This document shows, in pieces, positions 14,504 to 23,555 of a DNA stretch of 26,168 nucleotides. The DNA is taken from the NCBI GenBank assembly GCA_021648585.1, contig JAKISM010000012.1, positions 1 through 26,168 of the forward strand, written 5' to 3'. This stretch comes from Devosiaceae bacterium. GTDB lineage: Bacteria > Pseudomonadota > Alphaproteobacteria > Rhizobiales > Devosiaceae. Every line of letters starts with the position of its first letter. Position 1 is the first letter of the stretch. The notes under the pieces were generated by a model, which saw nothing but the letters and a program-made list of their open reading frames with translations, was not told the DNA's origin and made no database searches. The position numbers and the translations under genes are program-made.

Positions 14504-15822
14504 TTTTCTCGCTCCTTATCTCGTTCACTAACCCTATCTGATTTATTATCATGATGATAGAGCCTACCTAAAACAACAGCCTGTTTTCCAAATTTATCTC
14601 GCAAATTGTCCACAGCTCGCTCAGCAGCTACTTTTCTAGCAATTTTTGGGTCTATAAGATCAACAGGATCAATGCCCATTCCTTTTTGCAAGCCAGAAAT
14701 AGCGATGCCAATAAGTCTGAAATTAGTCCCATCTATTTCTTTTGCTAATATGTTTTGCGCAATCTCAAAAATAATATGCGCTAGTTGGGTGGGTAATATT
14801 ATTTGTTTTGATCGTGTTCGGGATTCAAAATTAGAACTCTTTAATTTAAGCGTAATAGTGTCACCAGTTAGGTTTTTCTGTTTTAAGGAAAATGAGACAT
14901 TCTCGCAAAGTTCAAACAATTTGGTTGATAATATCTCAAAATCAGCAATGTCCTTAGGAAAAGTCCTCTCAGAGCCTACTGATTTCCTTTTCCGAGTAAT
15001 CTCTACCTTTCTGTCATCTATCCCATGAGATAGCTTGCTTAAACTAGCTCCCATATCACCATAGCGTAAAATTAGATTATTGCTTGGGTGTTTTTGTAAA
15101 TCCCCAATAGTTTGAAAGCCATCTTTTTTGAGCTTTTGCGCAAAGACTTTGCCAACTCCAAAAATCTTGCTAATTGCCAGCGGTTCTAAAAAACTCAAAA
15201 CTTCTTCTTTGCCAATGATACTAAACCCACGAGGCTTGTTAATATCAGAGGCCATTTTGGCTAAAAATTTATTATAACTTAGACCAATGGAAACGCTAAT
15301 TCCGACTTGTTTTTCAATTTTTATGGCGATTTTTGCTAAAACTTCAGCGGCACAAGCTTTGTGCAATGATTTTGTACCGCTTAAATCTAAAAATGCTTCA
15401 TCAACTGAAACAGGCTCAACCAACGGTGTTAATTCTTGCATGAGCGCCATTATCTGTTTGCTCGCTGCAACATATTTTTCCATGTTAGGCCTAATAAAAA
15501 CGGCATCTGGGCATAGTTTTTTAGCCCTTAAAGCAGGCATAGCTGAATGAATTCCGCTTTGTCGGGCAATATAGCAGCAAGTTGCAACAACTGAGCGCAC
15601 TCCGCCACCAATTATTACAGGCCTGCCAGCTAAATCAGGATTGTCACGTTTTTCTATTGCTGCAAAAAATGCATCACAATCTATATGCGCTATTGTTAAC
15701 CTGTCCAATTCGGCGTGAGCAATAATGCGTGGCGAGCCGCAATGGTTACAGCGAGATGGATCCTTGAAACCATTGCTTGGATATTTATATAATTTTGTAC
15801 AATCTTGACATAAATATTGCAT
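14500..15822 (-). CDS. dinB: DNA polymerase IV (DinB) with N-terminal zinc-ribbon-like segment
   Basis: This Y-family translesion polymerase has about 440 residues. The catalytic core shows IAHIDCDAFFAAIE (first metal-binding Asp), SVDEAFLDLSG (the second Asp and Glu), the NKFLAKMASDINKP palm and thumb segment, and a little-finger domain with ITLKLKSSNFESRTRS. Ahead of the core are about 35 residues with two Cys pairs, CQDC and CNHC, probably a small zinc ribbon; this extension is seen in the DinB of Hyphomicrobiales but not in E. coli. The frame is open to a TTG at 15834, but the ATG at 15822 (MQYLCQDC) is the likelier start. No beta-clamp motif was identified with confidence at the C-terminus, which is charged (SDRVSERDKEREK). 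Confidence 0.93.
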   Translation of the reverse strand: MQYLCQDCTKLYKYPSNGFKDPSRCNHCGSPRIIAHAELDRLTIAHIDCDAFFAAIEKRDNPDLAGRPVIIGGGVRSVVATCCYIARQSGIHSAMPALRAKKLCPDAVFIRPNMEKYVAASKQIMALMQELTPLVEPVSVDEAFLDLSGTKSLHKACAAEVLAKIAIKIEKQVGISVSIGLSYNKFLAKMASDINKPRGFSIIGKEEVLSFLEPLAISKIFGVGKVFAQKLKKDGFQTIGDLQKHPSNNLILRYGDMGASLSKLSHGIDDRKVEITRKRKSVGSERTFPKDIADFEILSTKLFELCENVSFSLKQKNLTGDTITLKLKSSNFESRTRSKQIILPTQLAHIIFEIAQNILAKEIDGTNFRLIGIAISGLQKGMGIDPVDLIDPKIARKVAAERAVDNLRDKFGKQAVVLGRLYHHDNKSDRVSERDKEREK

Positions 15823-15844
15823 TGCTAGAACCAAATTATAGTTT

Positions 15845-16108
15845 TTAAGAATTTTGAGAAACCTGCCAAACTTTCATAAAATATTTTGCATCAAAATCAG
15901 ACATTGCGCACATCGCTAATAGTGCCTGCTCATTACTAGCAAAATAATCCATCAAACCTGCATTTAACTCTGTTTTGCCAATGCTATTTCTTAGAGTTTG
16001 AGAATCATATCCAGCATGTTGCATGAAATTATTTAACTCCTGTGGGTCTGAAGTTAGGTAATTAAAACATGCCTGAGAAATATTTTCAATTTTAATCAAA
16101 TTGTTCAT
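15845..16108 (-). CDS. DUF3572 family protein
   Basis: This 87-residue, mostly helical soluble protein has the family pattern: ISQACFNYLTSDPQELNNFMQHAG at the N-terminus, SQTLRNSIG in the middle, and LMDYFASNEQALLAMCAMSDFDAKYFMKVWQ at the end. DUF3572 proteins are short, uncharacterised and alphaproteobacterial. The gene usually lies between dinB and the divergent divK, exactly as here. It begins the minus-strand cluster, 22 nt upstream of dinB. The 118-bp gap to divK must hold the divergent promoters. Function is unknown. Confidence 0.85.
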   Translation of the reverse strand: MNNLIKIENISQACFNYLTSDPQELNNFMQHAGYDSQTLRNSIGKTELNAGLMDYFASNEQALLAMCAMSDFDAKYFMKVWQVSQNS

Positions 16109-16226
16109 AATAAATTCCGCTAAACACCCATTGTTAAAGTTTGAACTTTCGTAACGCTTTCATGATAATCAATTTCTATATTATGCGAGTTGAGTTGATT
16201 CTAATTTATAATTTAAGGCAAAGCAT

Positions 16227-16601
16227 ATGGCAAAGACTATAATGATCGTAGAGGATAATGAGTTAAATATGAAACTATTTAACGATCTAATCGAATCTAA
16301 GGGTTATAAAACTATCCAAACTCGTAATGGTATGGATGCACTTGATTTGGCAAAAAACCACCTGCCAGACCTTATTTTGATTGATATCCAGCTTCCAGAA
16401 GTTTCTGGGCTAGTGGTTTCGCAATGGCTTAAAGAGAATGATGATACGGCAAATATTCCAGTTATAGCGGTTACAGCCTTTGCTATGAAAGGCGATGAAG
16501 AGCGGATATTAAAGAGCGGTTGTGATGGTTATATTGCAAAACCCATCTCTGTTCCTCACTTTTTAGAAACTATTGAGAAATATATTGGCCCTGCAAATTA
16601 A
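16227..16601 (+). CDS. divK: Single-domain response regulator DivK
   Basis: DivK is the cell-fate phosphorelay regulator of alphaproteobacteria, acting with the kinases PleC and DivJ (and relatives) to control CtrA activity. It is a 124-residue receiver domain only. The acidic pair Glu9-Asp10, phosphoacceptor Asp53 ([13 protein letters not shown]), the conserved Thr in AVTAFAM and Lys in AKPIS are all in place. [17 protein letters not shown] and the IGPAN-type end are characteristic of DivK. It is 34 nt upstream of pleD on the same strand, the standard arrangement. The promoter should lie in the 118 bp shared with DUF3572; I did not see a good CtrA box there. Confidence 0.95.
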   Translation: MAKTIMIVEDNELNMKLFNDLIESKGYKTIQTRNGMDALDLAKNHLPDLILIDIQLPEVSGLVVSQWLKENDDTANIPVIAVTAFAMKGDEERILKSGCDGYIAKPISVPHFLETIEKYIGPAN

Positions 16602-16635
16602 TTGTTGCAGGCCTATGATATAATAAGGAACTTAT

Positions 16636-18006
16636 ATGACTGCTCGAGTATTAATAGTTGACGATATCCCTGTAAATTTAAAGCTATTAGAAGCCCATTT
16701 GACAGCTGAATATTTTGTGGTTCTCAAGGCAAACTCTGGCGCTGAGGCGCTAAAAATCTGCGCTAACGAAGAAATTGATATTATTCTACTTGATGTGATG
16801 ATGCCTGAAATGGACGGTTTTGAGGTTTGTCGCCGCCTAAAATCCGATACTCATACCCATCATATACCCGTAGTTATGGTAACAGCACTTGATCAACCTT
16901 CAGATAGAATTGAGGGCTTAAATGCAGGGGCAGATGATTTTTTAACTAAGCCGTTTGATGTTGTGCAACTTATGGCGAGGGTAAAGAGTTTAGTTCGCCT
17001 AAAATCACTTACTGATGAATTGCGTGCTAGAGCAGTAACTAAGCAGCAAATGGATGTAGAAGATACTGATAGAGTTATGGAAACTATCAAAATTGATAAT
17101 TCTAGAGTGCTAATTATTGATAATGACATGCGTCGTGCTCAAAGGCTAAAAGAGCCGCTTGAAACTATTCATCGGGTGGATATATTGACCAATCCCTCTG
17201 ATGTTATTATTCAAATGGCTGAGCAAGAATATGAGTTAGTAATAATATCTATGGCTTTACCTGAGCATGACCCGCTTCGTATTTGCTCGCAATTAAGAAC
17301 TTTAGAGCAAGGGCGAAATGTACCAATAGTTTTGGTTGCAGACGAAACTGATCGCCCAAAAATTATTCGTGGTCTAGAGCTTGGGGTGAATGATTTTATC
17401 ATGCGCCCTGTTGAGGTGAACGAGTTTATTGCTAGAGTTCGTACCCAAGTTCGTCGTTTTAGATATGCAAAAGAATTACGTCAAACCGTTTCAAATACTA
17501 TGCAATTAGCAATTATTGATGAATTAACAAAGCTATATAACAGAAGATATTTTGATAGGCATCTTGAAATTATGCTTAAAAAAGCACAAGAGCAGGGGCG
17601 CAGTATGGCTGTCATGATGCTTGATATTGATCATTTTAAGCAAGTAAATGATAATCACGGGCATGAGGCTGGTGATAATATACTCAAGGAATTTGCGCAC
17701 CGTATTCAAAGAAATATTCGTGGTGCTGATTTACCTTGTCGCTATGGTGGTGAGGAATTTGTAGTTCTGATGCCTGATATTGACTTAGAGCGGGCGCAAT
17801 TAGTTGGCGAGCGGGTTAGATCTGCTGTCGAAAACAGCTCCTTTAATGCTGGTAGTGGTCGCAAAATTTCAATCACCGTGAGCGCAGGAATAGCGCTAAA
17901 TTCAGGTAATATAGATAGTCCGCAATCACTATTAAAAAGAGCAGATATAGCGCTTTATAAAGCTAAGAATGATGGTAGAAACCGTGTTGTATTTAATGCG
18001 GCCTAA
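16636..18006 (+). CDS. pleD: Diguanylate cyclase response regulator PleD
   Basis: PleD makes cyclic di-GMP when phosphorylated and drives polar development in alphaproteobacteria. The 456 residues comprise receiver 1 (1-120, phosphoacceptor Asp53 in IILLDVMMPEMDG), receiver 2 (about 150-275), and a GGDEF domain (about 290-456). Receiver 2 has IISMALPEHD where the acceptor Asp would be, so it is a pseudo-receiver used for dimerisation, as known for PleD. The cyclase signature is GGEEF at 371-375 and the product-inhibition I-site RGAD at 362-365, five residues before it, so feedback control should be intact. It follows divK and ends at a terminator. Confidence 0.95.
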   Translation: MTARVLIVDDIPVNLKLLEAHLTAEYFVVLKANSGAEALKICANEEIDIILLDVMMPEMDGFEVCRRLKSDTHTHHIPVVMVTALDQPSDRIEGLNAGADDFLTKPFDVVQLMARVKSLVRLKSLTDELRARAVTKQQMDVEDTDRVMETIKIDNSRVLIIDNDMRRAQRLKEPLETIHRVDILTNPSDVIIQMAEQEYELVIISMALPEHDPLRICSQLRTLEQGRNVPIVLVADETDRPKIIRGLELGVNDFIMRPVEVNEFIARVRTQVRRFRYAKELRQTVSNTMQLAIIDELTKLYNRRYFDRHLEIMLKKAQEQGRSMAVMMLDIDHFKQVNDNHGHEAGDNILKEFAHRIQRNIRGADLPCRYGGEEFVVLMPDIDLERAQLVGERVRSAVENSSFNAGSGRKISITVSAGIALNSGNIDSPQSLLKRADIALYKAKNDGRNRVVFNAA

Positions 18007-18092
18007 GATTTTATTGTTCAATCTCTTAATATTTACAGTTAAGCATTAAGCTTAACGATTAAAGATAAATCTCTTAATATTGGCATGTAAGT

Positions 18093-18112
18093 AAAAGCTT
18101 CTTGCTTTTTTT
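18093..18112 (+). terminator. Rho-independent terminator of divK-pleD
   Basis: The stem AAAAGC/GCTTTT (18093-18098 with 18104-18109) surrounds loop TTCTT and is followed by more T residues to 18112. It lies about 85 nt after the pleD stop. A second A/T-rich inverted repeat (18111-18138, GGAAAAAC/GTTTTTC) follows and could stop transcription arriving from the minus strand. Confidence 0.7.
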
Positions 18113-18134
18113 AAGGAAAAACGGTTTTTCTTTC

Positions 18135-18285
18135 TTAAGGTCTATTAATTTTAATTATTGATAGCCTTCCTCTACATTTATCAGGTCCGCCGCAACTCCT
18201 GATTTGTAGGGTGGCTGGTTCGAGTTTGCGCATTGTGGCCTCTTCTACATGCCGTTTTCGAGCCAGCCTTTTATTAATATCCTCA
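18135..18285 (-). other. Structured GC-richer element downstream of rpmG; also an open frame
   Basis: Two adjacent hairpins stand out from the AT-rich surroundings. One has arms CTACA+ATCAGG (18172-18176, 18180-18185) and CCTGAT+TGTAG (18198-18203, 18205-18209). The other is a 10-bp stem, GGCTGGTTCG (18213-18222) with CGAGCCAGCC (18259-18268), with one G-T pair. On the minus strand the same DNA is open from the rpmG stop codon, in rpmG's own frame, to a TAA at 18135-18137, about 70 codons. An ATG at 18233 would give 32 residues beginning MRKLEPATLQIRSCGGPDKC, but no Shine-Dalgarno is seen. It may be a small RNA, a mobile palindromic repeat or a decayed gene end. I do not recognise it. Confidence 0.4.
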
Positions 18286-18350
18286 AAACAAAAATCCCAC
18301 TCTAATAGTAGAGCAGGATATTTAAAAACTTTAAGGTTAGCCTTTAAAGA

Positions 18351-18518
18351 TTATTTGATTTTAGCTTCTTTGAAATCAACATGCTTACGAATGACTGGGT
18401 CATATTTTTTCTTGACCATTTTTTCGGTCATTGTGCGTGCGTTTTTCTTTGTTACATAATAAAAACCAGTATCAGCAGTTGAAACTAGTTTAATTTTTAC
18501 ACTATTTGACTTAGCCAT
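18351..18518 (-). CDS. rpmG: 50S ribosomal protein L33
   Basis: This is the 55-residue L33 of the large ribosomal subunit: [19 protein letters not shown], then [30 protein letters not shown] and a short basic end. The N-A-R-T-M-T-E-K-M segment and the exact 55-residue length are standard. It lacks the CxxC zinc pairs, so it is the C-minus (zinc-independent) type, usual in proteobacteria. It has an AGGA Shine-Dalgarno 7 nt before the ATG. It is 88 bp downstream of rnr on the same strand, and is separated from pleD (convergent) by 344 bp. It is too short for most ORF cutoffs but clear. Confidence 0.95.
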   Translation of the reverse strand: MAKSNSVKIKLVSTADTGFYYVTKKNARTMTEKMVKKKYDPVIRKHVDFKEAKIK

Positions 18519-18606
18519 TATATTTCCTAAAAATATAGTACCTCGTAAGGCACATTATTGAGTTGTGCGCAAATTAGTCATTTGATTGAAAAAGTCAAGC
18601 GCCATA

Positions 18607-20844
18607 TTATCGCTTTCGTCGAACTTTGCCCTTTTGCCTATTACGAGCTTTATATCGCCCTCTTTCTCTATTGCCCAAAGGCTCAACCATTTCACCTTTT
18701 GATAGTAGCTCAAAGCGCATATTGCCCTCTAATGGCGCAACTTCAACCAGCTTAACGCTAACATCATCGCCCAAGCGAAAACGCTCGCCTGTGCGCTCGC
18801 CAATCATCGCTTGCTGCTCCTCAATATAGCGATAATAATCTTTGCCAATAGTTGCCGCTGGAATAAATCCATCAGCACCAGTTTCATTTAATCTTACAAA
18901 AAGCCCAGATTTTGTGACACCAGAAATGCGCCCCGCAAAAGTAGCACCCATTTTTGATGCCATGAAATATGCAACTAAACGATCATTAGTTTCTCGCTCG
19001 GCTGACATAGAGCGGCGCTCGGTGAACGAGAGGTGCGTACCCGTTTGCGCCATTCTACTCATATCTTGCTCATCTAAACCATCATTGCCAAGTTTTAGAG
19101 CACTAATGAGCGCACGATGAATGATTAAATCTGAATAACGCCTTATGGGTGAAGTGAAATGCGCATATCTTTCAAGATTAAGCCCAAAATGCCCAAGATT
19201 AATCGGAGAATATTCCGCTTGAGATTGCGAGCGCAAAATCATCTCGTTCACTTGTTCTTTATTTTGAGTATCTTTAGCTTTTTTAAGCGTCTGGTTGAAA
19301 TGCTCTGTGCGCACCACATCTGATTTAATAAATGACATTTTTAGTGAGCTTAAAAATTCTCTTAAAGCAATAAGTTTTTCGCTTCCCGGTTGATCATGCA
19401 CACGATAGAGCAGGGCGCTATTATTTTGCTCAAGCGTTTGTGCCGCACAAACATTTGCCATTATCATCATTTCTTCGATTAGGCGGTGTGCTTCTAGACG
19501 TGGCGGGATGGTTATCCTTTTAACCATGCCGTCCTTATCAAGCTCAATTTTACGTTCAGGTAAATCAAGTTCAAGCGGCTTGCGTCTATCTCGACCCTTT
19601 GCCATTATTTTATAAGCTGCCCAAAGCGGTTTTAGAATATCATCAAGCAAAGGTTTTGTAATATTGTCTGGCTTGCCATCTATTGCCGCTTGCGCTTGTT
19701 GATAAGAGAGCTTGGCGTGCGAGCGCATGAGAATGCGATGGAACGAATGGGCGATTTTTTTGCCAGCATTATCAAAGATCATCTCAAGCGCCATTGCTGG
19801 CCTGTCCTCGCTCTCAATTAATGAGCAAAGATTGTTCGATATGTTTTCTGGCAACATGGGAACAACCATATCAGGAAAATAAGTCGAATTGCCTCTTAAA
19901 TAGGCCTCTTTATCTATGATTGAGCCTGATTTTACATAAGTTGCCACATCTGCAATAGCGATAAGAACCTTATATCCACCAATGTTATTTTTATTGTTAT
20001 CGGGCGTAGCATAAACTGCGTCATCATGGTCTTTGGCACTAGCTGGATCAATCGTTATGAAGGGGATATCTCGCCAATCTTCTCGTCCCTTCTTGCTAGC
20101 AGGTTTTAGCTGTTGAGCAGCTTTTAGCACTTCCTCGGGAAAGATATGCGGGATTTCAAGATTATGAATAGCAATCATAGAAACCGCACCCTCCGATTGC
20201 GGATTGCCGATTACTTTAGTAATTTTAGCGCTAGGAATCATTAGGCGACCAACGGGTTTCACCTCAACTTCAACCAAATCGCCGCTCTGTGCATCTAATA
20301 ACCCATCTTTAGAAATGCGCATTTCTCTTTGCTTGCGAGTAATGGGAATAAGCCTTGCGCCCTCATTATCAAGCCGCACAATACCAATTTGGTTGAGGCG
20401 TTGTTTATCTAATATTTTTATGGTTTTAGCTTTATAATCCCCATCATTACTTGAAGAGATTATACGAGCCAATATCCTATCACCAGCCGCAGGGGCAATT
20501 TTTGAGCGAGGGGAACTTTCTACCAAAATGTTTGGTTTTTTGCTCAAAGCCTCATTCCATTTTACTGGATAAGCAATAAGATGTTCGGGATCAGCATCGT
20601 GAGGGATTTCAAGCACGCTTACGCTTGGTAAATGATTGCCTTGTTTAATAGGATTAACGCCACTCTTAGCCATCAATCCTTCTTGCTTCATCTCACGCAG
20701 TAATTGCTTAAAGGGAGTGCGCATTGCACCTTTTATATTAAAGGCTTTGGCAAGATCTCGCCGTCCTTTAATAGTGTCATCATTTTCTAGCGCTGCAATT
20801 ATTTGCTGTTTAGTTGGTAGTGTGATTTTTGGTTTTTGTGCCAT
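18607..20844 (-). CDS. rnr: Ribonuclease R
   Basis: RNase R is a processive 3'-to-5' exoribonuclease that degrades structured RNA, including rRNA fragments and mRNA. The 745 residues carry an N-terminal winged-helix-like segment (1-65), OB/cold-shock domains (about 75-240), the RNB catalytic domain (about 255-590, with FITIDPASAKDHDDAVYA holding the metal-binding aspartates), and an S1 domain (about 635-715, GRISGVTKSGLFVRL) followed by a basic tail (RYKARNRQKGKVRRKR). AHRLIEEMMIMAN and SPIRRYSDLIIHR are strong RNB signatures. Its ATG overlaps the topA stop by 1 nt (TAATG), so translation is likely coupled to topA, an arrangement common in this order. Confidence 0.95.
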   Translation of the reverse strand: MAQKPKITLPTKQQIIAALENDDTIKGRRDLAKAFNIKGAMRTPFKQLLREMKQEGLMAKSGVNPIKQGNHLPSVSVLEIPHDADPEHLIAYPVKWNEALSKKPNILVESSPRSKIAPAAGDRILARIISSSNDGDYKAKTIKILDKQRLNQIGIVRLDNEGARLIPITRKQREMRISKDGLLDAQSGDLVEVEVKPVGRLMIPSAKITKVIGNPQSEGAVSMIAIHNLEIPHIFPEEVLKAAQQLKPASKKGREDWRDIPFITIDPASAKDHDDAVYATPDNNKNNIGGYKVLIAIADVATYVKSGSIIDKEAYLRGNSTYFPDMVVPMLPENISNNLCSLIESEDRPAMALEMIFDNAGKKIAHSFHRILMRSHAKLSYQQAQAAIDGKPDNITKPLLDDILKPLWAAYKIMAKGRDRRKPLELDLPERKIELDKDGMVKRITIPPRLEAHRLIEEMMIMANVCAAQTLEQNNSALLYRVHDQPGSEKLIALREFLSSLKMSFIKSDVVRTEHFNQTLKKAKDTQNKEQVNEMILRSQSQAEYSPINLGHFGLNLERYAHFTSPIRRYSDLIIHRALISALKLGNDGLDEQDMSRMAQTGTHLSFTERRSMSAERETNDRLVAYFMASKMGATFAGRISGVTKSGLFVRLNETGADGFIPAATIGKDYYRYIEEQQAMIGERTGERFRLGDDVSVKLVEVAPLEGNMRFELLSKGEMVEPLGNRERGRYKARNRQKGKVRRKR

Positions 20845-23450
20845 TATTTAGTTTTTGCAGCTTTCTTTTTTACAGGAGTTTTTTTCTTTACTGCTGTTTT
20901 CTTTTTGACTGGCGCTTTCTTTTTAGCAGGGCTTTTGCGTTTTTTAGGTTTTTGCTTGGCTTTGGCTGCAATAAGTTCGAGCGCTTGCTCTAAGCTAACC
21001 TCTTCTGGCTTACTATCTTTTGGCAATGTAGCGTTGATTTTGCCATGATTAACATAAGGGCCATAACGCCCATCTTTAACTGTTATTTTGCCGCCATCAG
21101 GATGATCACCAAGTTCTTTAATTGTGCTTGGCCCACGTCTGCCACCGTTTGCAGCTTTTTCAGCCAACAGATCAACCGCACGGTTAATACCAACGCTAAA
21201 TAATTCTTCAACATCGCTAATATTTGCGTACATGCCATTGTGATTAATGAAGGGGCCATATCGGCCAAGCCCTGCAATAATCATTTTTTTGTCTTCTGGA
21301 TGTTCACCAATATCACGTGGCAAAGACAATAGTTTTAGTGCTTTTTCTAAATCCACATCTGCTGGATTCCAACCTTTAGGGATTGAGGTGCGTTTGGCTT
21401 CTTTGCCATCACCTCGTTGCACATAAGGGCCGAAACGACCTGATTTCTTATAGACCATTTCGTCCGTTTCAGGGCATGTGCCTAATTCGTCATTACCATC
21501 ATCACCATTTGCTTTTGCGCCAGTGCTGCTTTCAGATAATTGTGCCGTATGTTTACATTCAGGATAATCTGAACAACCAATAAATGCACCATAGCGCCCA
21601 ACTTTAAGCGATAATTGCCCTTTTTTACAGGTTGGACACGAGCGAGGGTCTGAGCCATCTTCACGCTCTGGGAAAATGTGCGAGCCAAGCATTTCGTTAA
21701 GTGTGTCAAGCACTTGCGTAATGCGTAATTCTTTGATTTCTTCGGTATGCGCTGAAAAATCTTTCCAAAAATTTTGTAAAACTGACTTATATTCAACATC
21801 GCCACTTGCCACATCATCAAGTTGTTTTTCTAAATCTGCGGTGAAATCAAATTCAACATATTTGGTGAAGAAACTTTCAAGAAATGCCGTAACTAAGCGT
21901 CCTCTATCTTCAGGAATAAGCGCTCTTTTTTCAAGGCGCACATAATCTCTATTTTGCAAAACAGAAATGGTTGAAGCATAAGTTGAGGGGCGGCCAATGC
22001 CCAATTCTTCCATTTTTTTAATTAGGCTAGCCTCAGTATAGCGGGCAGGGGGCTTGGTGAAATGTTGCTCAATATCGCACTTTTTTAAGTCAGGCTCATC
22101 GCCCTCATTAAGTGGCGGCAATTCACGCTCTTCTTGCTTGTCGGTTTTTTTATCACTGGCACTTTGAACGCCCATAAGAGCTAAAAATCCGGGAAAAGTA
22201 ACGACCGATCCAACACTACGTAAAATTATTTCTTTATCGCTTGATAGCACTTTAATATCAGCGGTGGTGCGAGCAATTTCAGCAGATTTCATTTGGCTAG
22301 CCATTGTTCTTTGCCAAATAAGCTTATATAATTTTAGCTGATCAGCCTCAAGATTATTTAATTGATCGGGATTGCGAAATAAATCGGTTGGGCGAATGGC
22401 TTCGTGTGCCTCTTGCGCATTTTTTGCCTTGCTTTGAAACATTCTAGGCTTTTCTGGCAAATAATCATTACCAAAATTTTTGGCAATAGAATCACGAGTT
22501 TGCGCAATGCCCTCGGGTGCAATAGTTATTGCATCGGTACGCATATAAGTGATTAGACCAATAGTTTCACCGCCAATATTTATACCCTCATAAAGCCTTT
22601 GCGCAATTTGCATGGTACGTGATGGTGAAAAGCCAAGACGGCTTGAAGCATCTTGTTGCAAAGATGAAGTGGTAAAGGGAGCATAGGGATTGCGCTTAGT
22701 TGGCTTTTTTTCAACTTTAACAATCGAGAATTTTGCGCCATCAATCGCTGATTTTAATTCATTTGCTTGTTCACCATTTTTCACGCCATGTTTATCAATT
22801 TTCTCGCCATCAACAATATATAGACGAGCATCAAAATCCTTACCTTTTTCATTAAGAATAGTATCAACATTCCAATATTCAACTGGTTTAAACTTTTCAA
22901 TTTCAAATTCTTTATCGCACACGAGGCGTAAAGACACCGATTGCACACGGCCAGCCGAGCGAGAACCGGGTAATTTTCGCCATAGAATAGGCGAGAGCGT
23001 AAAACCAACCAAATAATCAAGCGCACGACGAGCCAGATAGGCATCAACTAATTTAATATCTAAATCACGAGGGTTTTGCATTGCTTCAAGAATTGATTTT
23101 TTGGTAATTGAGTTAAAAACTACACGTGAGACTTTTTTATCTTTTAGTGCTTTCTTTTTATTTAGAACATCAAGCACATGCCAAGAAATAGCTTCCCCTT
23201 CACGATCAGGATCAGTTGCTAATATTAGTTCATCAGAATTTTTTAGTATTTTTGTTATTTCAGTGATTCGCTTTTTAGCGGCGCTATCCATTTCCCAAAT
23301 CATAGCAAAATCTTCGTCAGGCAACACCGATCCATCTTTTGAGGGTAAGTCCCGAATATGCCCAAAACTGGCAATTACCTCATAGTCTTTGCCCAAATAC
23401 TTATTAATTGTTTTAGCTTTTGCTGGACTTTCAACGATAACTAATTTCAT
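20844..23450 (-). CDS. topA: DNA topoisomerase I
   Basis: TopA relaxes negative supercoils by a type IA strand-passage mechanism. The 868 residues include a Toprim domain (1-130; VIVESPAKAKTINKYLG and ATDPDREGEAISWHV with the acidic metal site), the core with active-site Tyr302 in LITYMRTDA, GRVQSVSLRLV, and the IGRPSTYASTI segment. After about residue 590 comes one C4 zinc finger (CPTCKKG ... GCSDYPEC), then three degenerate topoisomerase-C repeats of the form GRYGPFINH/GRYGPYVNH. The protein ends in a Lys/Ala/Pro/Val-rich tail of about 40 residues, with KKK motifs repeated roughly every six residues, likely a DNA-binding extension. It starts with ATG 105 bp downstream of dprA and overlaps rnr by 1 nt. 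Confidence 0.96.
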   Translation of the reverse strand: MKLVIVESPAKAKTINKYLGKDYEVIASFGHIRDLPSKDGSVLPDEDFAMIWEMDSAAKKRITEITKILKNSDELILATDPDREGEAISWHVLDVLNKKKALKDKKVSRVVFNSITKKSILEAMQNPRDLDIKLVDAYLARRALDYLVGFTLSPILWRKLPGSRSAGRVQSVSLRLVCDKEFEIEKFKPVEYWNVDTILNEKGKDFDARLYIVDGEKIDKHGVKNGEQANELKSAIDGAKFSIVKVEKKPTKRNPYAPFTTSSLQQDASSRLGFSPSRTMQIAQRLYEGINIGGETIGLITYMRTDAITIAPEGIAQTRDSIAKNFGNDYLPEKPRMFQSKAKNAQEAHEAIRPTDLFRNPDQLNNLEADQLKLYKLIWQRTMASQMKSAEIARTTADIKVLSSDKEIILRSVGSVVTFPGFLALMGVQSASDKKTDKQEERELPPLNEGDEPDLKKCDIEQHFTKPPARYTEASLIKKMEELGIGRPSTYASTISVLQNRDYVRLEKRALIPEDRGRLVTAFLESFFTKYVEFDFTADLEKQLDDVASGDVEYKSVLQNFWKDFSAHTEEIKELRITQVLDTLNEMLGSHIFPEREDGSDPRSCPTCKKGQLSLKVGRYGAFIGCSDYPECKHTAQLSESSTGAKANGDDGNDELGTCPETDEMVYKKSGRFGPYVQRGDGKEAKRTSIPKGWNPADVDLEKALKLLSLPRDIGEHPEDKKMIIAGLGRYGPFINHNGMYANISDVEELFSVGINRAVDLLAEKAANGGRRGPSTIKELGDHPDGGKITVKDGRYGPYVNHGKINATLPKDSKPEEVSLEQALELIAAKAKQKPKKRKSPAKKKAPVKKKTAVKKKTPVKKKAAKTK

Positions 23451-23555
23451 TTTTACCTAATACTCCAAAACCGCTCACTTGATTGTAAGTCAATTATATT
23501 TGGCGTGCAAAATGCTCATAAGCATAGGCCATGTCAATCAAGAAACACCAAAACT

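Noticed and set aside
14606..15028. 140-residue plus-strand ORF
   Set aside because: It is the antisense shadow of dinB; low-complexity Ser/Ile-rich composition is typical of such shadows.
18172..18209. Signal recognition particle RNA (4.5S) from the CAGGTCCG string
   Set aside because: The conserved GGAA tetraloop and flanking asymmetric loop of SRP RNA are absent; the resemblance is limited to a few bases.
18211..18459. 82-residue plus-strand ORF across the rpmG region
   Set aside because: It lies opposite rpmG and the hairpin element, has no ribosome-binding site and no sensible composition.
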